Assembly: GCA_017522125.1 (NCBI GenBank)
Contig: JAFXAC010000046.1
Location: forward strand, 1 to 40,902
Length of the DNA stretch: 40,902 nt
Source of the DNA: Clostridia bacterium
Lineage (GTDB): Bacteria; Bacillota; Clostridia; Oscillospirales; CAG-272
Direction: 5' to 3'
Below the pieces are notes generated by a model. It was not told the DNA's origin. It did not search any database and saw only the letters and a list, made by a program, of their open reading frames with translations. The position numbers and the translations under genes are program-made. Shown piece after piece: positions 7,778-14,736 of this stretch. Each line of letters begins with the position of its first letter. Position 1 is the first letter of the stretch.

Positions 7778-8227
7778 TTACTCGGCTTCTTTTTCGTCCT
7801 TTTCTTCTTCTTCGGTATCGGAGCTTTTCTTTGCAAAAATTTCCTTTACCTTGGCAATTATAGCGGGGCTGCGCTCGATAACGTCAGCAACCTGCTCAAT
7901 GGGGCCGGGGGCTTGTGTTGCGCCGACGTTTATCATATTGACAGTGCCGTCGGGGCTGATGGTAAGGAAGCAAACGGGGGTTATCGAAAGTCCCGTTCCG
8001 CCGCCACCGCCGAAGTTTTGCAGGCGCGATTTTACGGCCTCCTCGTTCTTGCCCGTGAAATCAAGTCCGCCGGAGGCAAAGCCCATAGATATCTTTGAGA
8101 TGGGAATTATAGTTACTCCCTGCGGAGCGTTGATGGGCTCGCCTACCACGGTGTTTGCGTCAACCATGGAGCGAATGCTTTCAAGGGAAGTGCTGATTAT
8201 GTCCTGAAGCTTGTTTTCATGTGCCAT
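7778..8227 (-). CDS. ytfJ: GerW/YtfJ-family sporulation protein
   Basis: 149 aa. The recognisable family core includes the start HENKLQDIISTSLESI, GEPI, VTIIPISKISMGFASGG, a Gly run (FGGGGGTG) and ITPVCFLTI. The acidic-basic tail after residue 125 is low complexity. Bacillus YtfJ (GerW) is made in the forespore and needed for normal germination; the biochemical role is unknown. Gene order with the DUF2953 gene upstream matches ytfI-ytfJ of Bacillus. Ribosome binding site AAAGGATC. Confidence 0.92.
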   Translation of the reverse strand: MAHENKLQDIISTSLESIRSMVDANTVVGEPINAPQGVTIIPISKISMGFASGGLDFTGKNEEAVKSRLQNFGGGGGTGLSITPVCFLTISPDGTVNMINVGATQAPGPIEQVADVIERSPAIIAKVKEIFAKKSSDTEEEEKDEKEAE

Positions 8228-8268
8228 AACGGTAAGATCCTTTCATAATATAAATGTGTAAATGCTTT

Positions 8269-8907
8269 TTATTTCATATGCCGCACGTATGCGAACAGAG
8301 TTCGCAAAAGAACGTCAAATATTTGCCATACGCGCAGAGAAAATCCGATCTCCACGTCTGCCGTGGTCTTTTCGGAAAGATAATCGGCGTGTATATCAAC
8401 GTCTGCCTTTGCGGGTGAGCGCAGAGTGCCCGTTGAATCAAGCAGAGCCGCAATGTACGCGACCGTCTGCGAGATCGCACCGTAGAGAATGGCGGTGGTC
8501 GCCGCATCACCCGTCGCAACGTAGACGTGAAGCCGCGCAACGCGCACGCGAAGGTGCTTTGAGAAACGCTTGACGGCAGTGCTTACGATGTCCTTTATCA
8601 GAGATATCGTTTCGCCAAGCGGACGCTTGGTGGACTGCCCCTTGGCACGCGCTTCCTTTTCGGCGGCCTTGGCATCTGCCTTCGCCTTGTCGCGCTTTCG
8701 CTTTTCTAAAATTTTGGCGCGTTTTTTCGGTGAGTAATCCGAAATTTTTATTTTTTTCTTTTTTCTTGGAAGTATCCTTATGGGAATGCCCAAAACGCGG
8801 ACGGTTACGCTGAGCGTATCACTATAGCTTATCACAACCTCGCCGCGTATCATCATAATGGCAACGATAAATAAAATTATCCCACCGATGATGTAAAGAG
8901 CCGTCAA
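8269..8907 (-). CDS. ytfI: DUF2953 (YtfI-like) membrane-anchored protein
   Basis: 212 aa with a TTG start, chosen because GAGGTG lies 7 nt upstream. One N-terminal membrane segment (about residues 3-20, LYIIGGIILFIVAIMMI) is followed by a very basic linker rich in Lys (PRKKKKIKI, KRKRDKAKADAKAAEKEARA). The C-terminal DUF2953 region contains ILYGAISQTVAYIAAL. Immediately upstream of gerW/ytfJ, as in Bacillus. Function unknown; presumed sporulation-associated by context. Confidence 0.82.
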   Translation of the reverse strand: MTALYIIGGIILFIVAIMMIRGEVVISYSDTLSVTVRVLGIPIRILPRKKKKIKISDYSPKKRAKILEKRKRDKAKADAKAAEKEARAKGQSTKRPLGETISLIKDIVSTAVKRFSKHLRVRVARLHVYVATGDAATTAILYGAISQTVAYIAALLDSTGTLRSPAKADVDIHADYLSEKTTADVEIGFSLRVWQIFDVLLRTLFAYVRHMK

Positions 8908-8935
8908 GGGCGCTCACCTCCCTAAAAAACAATAT

Positions 8936-9538
8936 TTATTCTTCCTCGCTGTCCTCGCGCTCCTCGGCACTCTGCTCGGAGAGAGCGTCGACGGCGGCAA
9001 GCACGCTTTCCGCCTCGGGAAGCTGGGAAATATCCTCAAGACCGAATACGCGAAGGAATTTTTGCGTAGTGCCGAGCAGGGAAGGTCTGCCCGGCGCATC
9101 AAGCTTTCCAACGGTTTCAATAAGCTCCTTATCCATAAGCGAGCCTACTGCATACGCCGAGTCAACGCCCCTTACCGTGTCGATAAAGGAGCGCGTAACG
9201 GGCTGATTGTACGCAATTATAGCAAGTACCTCAAGAGAGGATGCGGAAAGGTTGCCGCCGCGACGGATGCCGAGCGCCTCTCTTATGTAGGGCGCGTAGT
9301 CCTCGCGCGTGCAAAGCTGGCAGGCATCGTCGAAGATGAGCATCATAATGCCGCGCGTGGTGTCGGAGTTATACGAGGCGGCAAGATGCTCCGCCATTCT
9401 TTTGGTGTCGCGCGGCGTGAGAGAAAGCACCTCGCCGAGCTTATCGTATTTTACGGGGTGTCCTGCGGCAAAGAGTATTGCCTCAAGTGCGCCCTCAAGC
9501 TGTTTTATTTCTGTCAGTTTTTCTATCTGTTCCATCAT
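8936..9538 (-). CDS. scpB: ScpB, segregation and condensation protein B
   Basis: 200 aa (199 if the second ATG is used, which has better spacing from GAGGTG). Two winged-helix domains: LEAILFAAGHPVKYDKL begins the first, and LEVLAIIAYNQPVTRSFIDTVRGVDS is the hallmark of the second. The C-terminal tail is very acidic. ScpB dimers bind ScpA, which bridges SMC head domains in the bacterial condensin complex. Directly downstream of scpA; smc itself lies at 28016 in this window. Confidence 0.95.
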   Translation of the reverse strand: MMEQIEKLTEIKQLEGALEAILFAAGHPVKYDKLGEVLSLTPRDTKRMAEHLAASYNSDTTRGIMMLIFDDACQLCTREDYAPYIREALGIRRGGNLSASSLEVLAIIAYNQPVTRSFIDTVRGVDSAYAVGSLMDKELIETVGKLDAPGRPSLLGTTQKFLRVFGLEDISQLPEAESVLAAVDALSEQSAEEREDSEEE

Positions 9539-9552
9539 TTCACCTCAATTTA

Positions 9553-10341
9553 TCAGGCATCGTAGTCACTGCTGTCGAAATCGTCCACAAGGTTGCCCGA
9601 ATAGTCGGGATTTATCGCAAAGCAGGAGTCAAGACCGTGAAGATTTTCAAACTCGTCCTCCTTTTCAATAAGGACGAGTCGGCGCATACGCACAAGCTCA
9701 AGCACGCCGATGAATATCGCCACGAGATCGGGGCGGCTGTCGGCGTCGTCAAGAAGCTCGCCAAGCGAGGGACGCGCATTCTCAACTTCAAAATGCTTCA
9801 TTATTCCGAGTATCTTCAGATGTACGGGGATAATGGGGCGCGCAACTATGGGGCGCACCAGCTTATCAGCCACGTCGTCAATGCTTCTTGCGTACGTCAG
9901 CATACGGCGCATCGCGTCGTAAAGCACCGCCGCGTCCTGATCGGCAACGTAGGTCTTGTCGACGCTTATCTCGTCGGTGTCCTTTGCCATTCTTCCGCTG
10001 TAGGTCTTGTACCTTTCGCCAAGCGTAACAGCCGCCTTTTTCGCGGCGGCGAGCCTTGCGATAGCCTTGGCAAGCCTTGCGCGCGGGTCCTCCTCCTCGG
10101 GAGCTTCACGCGGCAGAAGCATCTTGCTCTTTATAAGCATCAGCTCACTTGCCATATTGAGAAATTCAACCGCGAGGTCCATATCCATCTCTTGCGCGGC
10201 GGCAATGTATTCAACGTACTGATCGCATATCAGGGAAATGGGAATGTCCTCTATTTGTACCTTGTTCTTGTGAATGAGATTCAAAAGCAGGTCAAGAGGT
10301 CCTTCAAATTTTTCAAGCTTATATGTGATAATATCGTCCAT
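9553..10341 (-). CDS. scpA: ScpA, kleisin subunit of bacterial condensin
   Basis: 262 aa. The N-terminus YKLEKFEGPLDLLLNLIHKNKVQIEDIPIS is the ScpA signature (SMC-neck-binding part). Next come the helical region AVEFLNMASELMLIKSKMLLP and a C-terminal winged helix for the SMC head. The product links the SMC ATPase heads with ScpB. It lies 14 nt upstream of scpB in the same orientation. Confidence 0.95.
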   Translation of the reverse strand: MDDIITYKLEKFEGPLDLLLNLIHKNKVQIEDIPISLICDQYVEYIAAAQEMDMDLAVEFLNMASELMLIKSKMLLPREAPEEEDPRARLAKAIARLAAAKKAAVTLGERYKTYSGRMAKDTDEISVDKTYVADQDAAVLYDAMRRMLTYARSIDDVADKLVRPIVARPIIPVHLKILGIMKHFEVENARPSLGELLDDADSRPDLVAIFIGVLELVRMRRLVLIEKEDEFENLHGLDSCFAINPDYSGNLVDDFDSSDYDA

Positions 10342-10364
10342 ATATAGTAAAAATTCCTTTCACG

Positions 10365-11072
10365 TCAGCCGAAAAACGGTATCAGCTCGACAAGAAAATA
10401 AAGTCCGCGAAGAATAAGGTCGCTGATTATCGAAAGAGGCGTGGTAAGAATACCCGTCCACAAAAGCACGAGCAGAGCAAGCATAATGTATCGCTCGTAC
10501 TTCATTATTCCGAAGTACCACTTGGACGGCAGAAAAACGTACGCGACGCGCGAGCCGTCAAATGGCGGAATGGGAAGCAGATTGAATACCGCAAGCATCA
10601 CGTTAAGGCTTGCCCCCATCTGGAAGAACAGAAGGAACAGCGAAACGAAATAGTAGAGCCGCTGGTTTGCAAAGATCTGCTCGACGAACTGAAGTGCAAT
10701 GGCGTTCGATATCTCAAAAAGGAGAACGAAAGCAAGCGCCAAAAGGAGATTGGATATAGGTCCTGCGGCGGCGGAGAGTGCCATATCTCTGCGCGGGTTT
10801 TTGAAGTTGCGCGAGTTTATCGGCACGGGCTTCGCCCAGCCGTAGCCGAAAAGAAGCATACAGGCAAAGCCTATGGGGTCAAGGTGCTTTGCGGGGCTCA
10901 GCGTCAGCCTGCCAAGATTGTACGCGGTGCGGTCACCGAGCTTTTTGGCGACCCAGCCGTGTGCGCATTCGTGTATGGTAAGTGAAAAAAGCACGATGGG
11001 AAGAACAAGGAGAAGGGAAATTATATAGTCCTTCAGTTCTCCTCGTCCGCCAAGCAAAAGGTATCTGAACAT
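10365..11072 (-). CDS. Site-2-protease-family (M50) membrane metalloprotease
   Basis: 235 aa, five or six hydrophobic segments. The zinc-binding HExxH is in LTIHECAHGWVAKKLGD at about residues 34-50, and the second motif NLLPIPPFDGSR lies near residue 170, matching N/DxxPxPxxDG of the M50 family. This is the short YwhC-like group without a PDZ domain. A GGAG ribosome binding site precedes the ATG. Substrate unknown. In Clostridia this gene is commonly found next to scpA, as here. Confidence 0.92.
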   Translation of the reverse strand: MFRYLLLGGRGELKDYIISLLLVLPIVLFSLTIHECAHGWVAKKLGDRTAYNLGRLTLSPAKHLDPIGFACMLLFGYGWAKPVPINSRNFKNPRRDMALSAAAGPISNLLLALAFVLLFEISNAIALQFVEQIFANQRLYYFVSLFLLFFQMGASLNVMLAVFNLLPIPPFDGSRVAYVFLPSKWYFGIMKYERYIMLALLVLLWTGILTTPLSIISDLILRGLYFLVELIPFFG

Positions 11073-11081
11073 AATAACTCC

Positions 11082-11684
11082 TTAAATGCCCGTGGCGGCA
11101 AGTATCTCGCGCCACAGCTCATCCTTTCCCTCTCCCGTTTTTGAGGAGAAGGGGATTATTTTCACGCCCTCGGGAATTTCGGGAGTGGCGCGAAGTGCCT
11201 CAAGCGCCTTGGCGCGATTGGTCTTGTTGGGCTTATCCGCCTTTGAAGCAACCACGACGAAGGGAATATCCATCTGCGTAAGATAGTTAAGCATCATTTT
11301 GTCGTCGGCGGTAGGGCCTACCTCAAGGTCGACAAGCTGTACCGCCAGCTTTAAAAGATCGAAATTTGGGTTTTTCGTAAAATATCCGTCCGTTATGGCA
11401 GACCACTGCTTTTTGTCGGACGCGGCACGGCGCGCAAAGCCGTAGCCCGGCAGGTCTACGAGCATGAGCTTTGCGTCGATATCGTAGAAATTGACCGTTA
11501 TGGTCTTTCCCGGCGAGGAGCTGACACGCGCAAGCGAGCGTCTGCCAAGCAAAGCGTTAATGAGTGAGCTTTTTCCGACGTTTGAGCGTCCCGAAAAGAC
11601 CACCTGCGGCTGCGGCTTTGCGGGAAATTGGTCAACTCTGCCCGCAGATATGAAAAGGTAAGCCTTTTGAAGATTGAGAGCCAT
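11082..11684 (-). CDS. ysxC: EngB/YsxC ribosome-biogenesis GTPase
   Basis: 200 aa. G1 P-loop GRSNVGKSSLINALLG at about residues 31-46, the switch region TITVNFYDI, G3 VDLPGYG, G4 ASKADK (T/SKxD form) and a late G5. An essential TRAFAC-class GTPase that helps assemble the 50S subunit. It starts 2 nt after the lon stop, the conserved lon-ysxC order of Firmicutes. Ribosome binding site AAGAGGT overlaps the end of lon. Confidence 0.96.
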   Translation of the reverse strand: MALNLQKAYLFISAGRVDQFPAKPQPQVVFSGRSNVGKSSLINALLGRRSLARVSSSPGKTITVNFYDIDAKLMLVDLPGYGFARRAASDKKQWSAITDGYFTKNPNFDLLKLAVQLVDLEVGPTADDKMMLNYLTQMDIPFVVVASKADKPNKTNRAKALEALRATPEIPEGVKIIPFSSKTGEGKDELWREILAATGI

Positions 11685-11686
11685 TT

Positions 11687-14128
11687 TTACCTCTTATTAT
11701 CCTTGCCGCGTATAACGGGAGCGTTTAGCGGCTTTTGCGGAATAAATATAGTTTCTGTTTTGTCGTTAACCGTTCTTTGCGTTGTCGCGCCGCCCTTGGC
11801 AAGCGCAACGGCAAGAACGTCCCTTGCGTGCTTGCAGGGGATAAAGGTCAGCTTTTCCTTGACCTCGGAGTCCACCTCGTCAAGGTTTGAAAGATTCTCG
11901 TCGGGTATAAGCACCGTGGTAACACCCGCGGCGTAAGCCGCCATAGTCTTTTCGCGCAGACCGCCGATGGCAAGCACGCGACCCGTAAGTGTCACCTCGC
12001 CCGTCATGGCAACGTCCTGACGCACGGGAATGCCCGAAAGCGCGCTGACGAGGGCGCAAGTCATAGTCACGCCCGCAGAAGGTCCGTCCTTGGGAACTGC
12101 ACCCTCGGGAACGTGGATATGTATGTCACGCGTTTTGTAAAAATCGGACGGAATGCCGTATTCCGCGGCTATCGATCGCACGAAGGTGAGTGCCGCACGC
12201 GCGGACTCCTTCATAACGTCGCCGAGCGAGCCCGTAAGCTCAAGCTTGCCAGTGCCGTCAAGCACGGCAACCTCTACCTTTAACATATCGCCGCCCATTT
12301 CGGTGTATGCAAGTCCGTTTACAACGCCGACAAGGTCGCCGTCGCCAATCTTCTCGGGCAGGAGCTTTCTGCCGCCGAGGTAGGACTCAACGTCCGCCCT
12401 GTCTATTTTTACGGTTTTTATCTTTCCGTCACTCTCGATGATGCGACGTGCCGCCTTGCGGCAAAGCTGCGCGACCGTTCTTTCAAGGTTACGCACGCCC
12501 GCCTCGCGGGTGTAGCAGTCGATAAGCTCGTATATCGCCTCGTCACTTATCTTCACCGTGCGGCGCGACATACCGTGACGCTTGAGCTGCTTGGGAACGA
12601 GATGACGCTTTGCTATCTCCAGCTTTTCGCGGCGCGTGTAGCTTGACAGCTCAATGACCTCCATTCTGTCGATAAGGGGGCGGGGAATAGTGTCAAGCGT
12701 GTTTGCCGTGGTTATGAAAAGGCAGTCGGAAAGGTCGAAGGGAAGCTCCACGAAATGGTCGCGGAAGGTCTTGTTCTGCTCGGGGTCAAGCACCTCGAGC
12801 ATAGCGGATGAGGGATCTCCGCGCGAATCCGACGAGAGCTTATCTATCTCGTCAAGGAGTATGAGCGGATTTTTTACCTTTGCCTGAATAAGTGCGTTTA
12901 TTATCCTACCGGGCATCGACGCAACGTAGGTCTTTCTGTGTCCGCGTATGTCGGACTCGTCGCGCACGCCGCCAAGGGATACGCGCACGTATTTTCTGTT
13001 CATGGAGCGCGCAATGGACTCGGCGATAGAGGTCTTACCCGTTCCGGGAGGGCCTACAAGGCATATTATCTGGTTGCGAAGCGAGGGATTAAGCTGCTTT
13101 ACAGCCAAAAATTCAAGTATGCGCTCCTTGACCTTGAAAAGACCGTAATGGTCGTCGTCAAGTATCTTCTTCGCCGCCGAAACGCTCACTCTGTCGCGCG
13201 TGCTTTCGTTCCACGGGATCTCAAGCACCGTTTCTATATAGGTACGCAAAACGGTCGCCTCGGCAGAACCGAAGGGCGTTTTGGAAAGACGGTCGTTTTC
13301 CTTTAAGAGCTTTTCCTCTATTTCCTCGGGGAGCTTCGCTTCCTTTATTTTAGAAGTAAAATCGTCGGGATCGTCGTCCTCGCCAAGCTCGTCCTCGATG
13401 ACCTTAAGCTGCTCGCGCAGATAATACTCGCGCTGATTTCTTGCAATATTTCCGCGCGTGCGCTGTTGGATATCCTGCTCGCATTCAAGCAGAATGCACT
13501 CGCTGTTGATGAGCTTTATAAGAAGCGCCGAGCGCAGATAGGGGTCAAATTCCTCAAGCACCGCCTGCTTGTCGGCGGTACGCACGAGAAGTGCGGATGC
13601 AACGAAGTCGGAAAGCAGAGAGATGTCCTCAATGCTCTTGACTGCAAGGCGTATCGCGCCCGTGACGCTCTGGAGATACTCGGTCATTCTGTCAAGGGCG
13701 GCGCGTATCTCACGCGCGTAAGCCTCGCCGCGGATTCCGCCGCCGTCGGGAAGCTCTACGGTCTTTGCCATTACGGACGCGGTAATAAGGTCACCCGTCT
13801 TGTAGTATTCCTTGGCTGTCGCTCTCTGGCGGCACTCGCAAATAAATCTTACGGAGGGGGCTTTGTCAGCGCCGCCCTTCGTGCTTTGGCGTATTCTTGC
13901 GACCGTTCCTACGGAATATAGGTCGCTCGGGGCAGGGGAGTCCTCGGTCGGCGTTTTCGTGCAAACGAGCAGAACGAGCATTCCCGTTGCCTCAGCGGAC
14001 TCAAGCGCGGCTACAGCCGCCGCGTCCTCTGACTCGAAATCTATGGGTATGTTCGGAAAAGCGACGGCATCGTTCAAGGGAACGACGGGAAGCGTCAGCT
14101 TTTCGGCTTTTTCTACGTATTGGGGTAT
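11687..14128 (-). CDS. lon: Lon ATP-dependent protease, probable AUA start
   Basis: About 813 aa if translation starts at an ATA codon at 14128-14126. LON N-domain beginning KLTLPVVPLNDAVAFPNIPI, AAA+ module with Walker A GPPGTGKT near residue 356 and Walker B ILLDEIDK, then the protease domain with catalytic Ser in DGPSAG (about 682) and Lys in GLREKTMA (about 724). The only standard start in the frame, TTG at 14077, would delete the conserved LPVVPL strand and has no ribosome binding site. GAAAGGA at 14142-14136 sits 7 nt before the ATA, and the frame is closed by TGA at 14143-14141. Degrades misfolded and regulatory proteins in the cytoplasm. First gene of a minus-strand array leading to ysxC. 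Confidence 0.95.
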   Translation of the reverse strand: MPQYVEKAEKLTLPVVPLNDAVAFPNIPIDFESEDAAAVAALESAEATGMLVLLVCTKTPTEDSPAPSDLYSVGTVARIRQSTKGGADKAPSVRFICECRQRATAKEYYKTGDLITASVMAKTVELPDGGGIRGEAYAREIRAALDRMTEYLQSVTGAIRLAVKSIEDISLLSDFVASALLVRTADKQAVLEEFDPYLRSALLIKLINSECILLECEQDIQQRTRGNIARNQREYYLREQLKVIEDELGEDDDPDDFTSKIKEAKLPEEIEEKLLKENDRLSKTPFGSAEATVLRTYIETVLEIPWNESTRDRVSVSAAKKILDDDHYGLFKVKERILEFLAVKQLNPSLRNQIICLVGPPGTGKTSIAESIARSMNRKYVRVSLGGVRDESDIRGHRKTYVASMPGRIINALIQAKVKNPLILLDEIDKLSSDSRGDPSSAMLEVLDPEQNKTFRDHFVELPFDLSDCLFITTANTLDTIPRPLIDRMEVIELSSYTRREKLEIAKRHLVPKQLKRHGMSRRTVKISDEAIYELIDCYTREAGVRNLERTVAQLCRKAARRIIESDGKIKTVKIDRADVESYLGGRKLLPEKIGDGDLVGVVNGLAYTEMGGDMLKVEVAVLDGTGKLELTGSLGDVMKESARAALTFVRSIAAEYGIPSDFYKTRDIHIHVPEGAVPKDGPSAGVTMTCALVSALSGIPVRQDVAMTGEVTLTGRVLAIGGLREKTMAAYAAGVTTVLIPDENLSNLDEVDSEVKEKLTFIPCKHARDVLAVALAKGGATTQRTVNDKTETIFIPQKPLNAPVIRGKDNKR

Positions 14129-14183
14129 ATCTATTTCCTTTCAAAATTATAAGCATTCATTGGGCATAATACCCGATTATAAT

Positions 14184-14189
14184 ATTATA
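14184..14189 (-). promoter_or_regulatory. Candidate lon-proximal -10 element
   Basis: A perfect minus-strand TATAAT (14189-14184) lies 56 nt before the lon start in a very AT-rich stretch. No convincing -35 element is seen at the right distance, so this is tentative. lon may also be read from the upstream promoter at 14410-14438 by read-through. Confidence 0.35.
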
Positions 14190-14249
14190 GCATATTTTTT
14201 TGCAAAATTCTATAATTTTATTAAATAATATATAAACTTTTTGCAAAAA

Positions 14250-14404
14250 GCAAAAAAATAAGCGGGAAAGCTCCCGCAGAAAATAAAAAAGCAACAACGG
14301 CGACCGATCCTTGCGCGTTTTGATATCATAAGCTTGATAGTCCGCAAAAAAAGGTGACCGTTGTGCATTCGAGGCCGATGGCGGATTATTATCCGCTTCT
14401 CGTG
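14250..14404 (-). ncRNA. Candidate structured small RNA or lon leader/attenuator
   Basis: On the minus strand, a promoter (TTTACA 14438-14433, 17 bp, TATAAT 14415-14410) predicts a start near 14404. The next about 155 nt contain a 5-prime hairpin (GCGGAT/ATCCGC inside CGAG/CTCG) and a long imperfect stem, GCACAACGGTCACC near 14366-14353 with GGTCGCCGTTGTTGC near 14305-14291. That stem encloses a TATCA/TGATA hairpin. The unit ends in a terminator GCGGGA-GCTT-TCCCGC plus a U-run at 14277-14252. No plausible coding frame. It is either an independent small RNA or a terminated leader upstream of lon; I do not recognise the family. Confidence 0.55.
14252..14277 (-). terminator. Terminator of the candidate structured RNA
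   Basis: Minus-strand 6-bp GC-rich stem GCGGGA/TCCCGC with loop GCTT, followed by TTATTTTTTTG. It has U residues only in the minus direction, so it acts on transcripts heading toward lon. Confidence 0.75.
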
Positions 14405-14409
14405 AGGAC

Positions 14410-14438
14410 ATTATACATCATTTTTCGGCGTTTGTAAA
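14410..14438 (-). promoter_or_regulatory. Promoter of the candidate structured RNA upstream of lon
   Basis: Minus-strand TTTACA (14438-14433) and a perfect TATAAT (14415-14410) are separated by exactly 17 bp. Confidence 0.7.
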
Positions 14439-14589
14439 TTATGAGTTTTGACAAATATCGTCCAAAAATTTCGTGCAAAAATCCCAAAGTAGAAAATTTT
14501 GCTCCAAAAGGGCGAAATTTCTGTTTATTTTTACAATGACATTCAGAACGACATTTCCTTATTTTTACTTTTTAGCACAAAACAAGCAG

Positions 14590-14610
14590 TATTGTGCATT
14601 TTGCACAATA
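14590..14610. promoter_or_regulatory. Perfect inverted repeat upstream of the GH25 lysozyme gene
   Basis: TATTGTGCA and TGCACAATA (9 bp each) are separated by TTT. It lies 47 bp upstream of the -35 element of the downstream gene, a position suited to an operator or activator site. The symmetric form suggests a dimeric DNA-binding protein. No gene occurs in 14439-14736. Confidence 0.45.
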
Positions 14611-14657
14611 TACACCCCGATTGTTTCCACAGTTTGTTAGAAAAGTGCAAAATAGTA

Positions 14658-14686
14658 TTGACAATTTTTTGTGTGCGTGATAAAAT
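14658..14686 (+). promoter_or_regulatory. Sigma-A promoter of the dockerin lysozyme gene
   Basis: Perfect TTGACA (14658-14663), 17 bp spacer and TAAAAT (14681-14686) preceded by TGA, an extended -10. The start codon is at 14737. Confidence 0.8.
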
Positions 14687-14736
14687 TATCTTGTAATGTT
14701 TTTTTCAAAAAATACATAGTGAGGTACGTGACTAAA

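Noticed and set aside
9478-10347. 289-codon plus-strand frame opposite scpA and scpB
   Set aside because: Spans two certain minus-strand genes and their junction; composition is shadow-like.
14157-14411. 84-codon minus-strand frame across the region upstream of lon
   Set aside because: It runs through the terminator hairpin and U-run, with no ribosome binding site and low-complexity C-terminus; the structured-RNA reading fits better.
14499-14696. 65-codon plus-strand frame before the dockerin lysozyme
   Set aside because: Overlaps the inverted repeat and the strong promoter at 14658-14686; no ribosome binding site.
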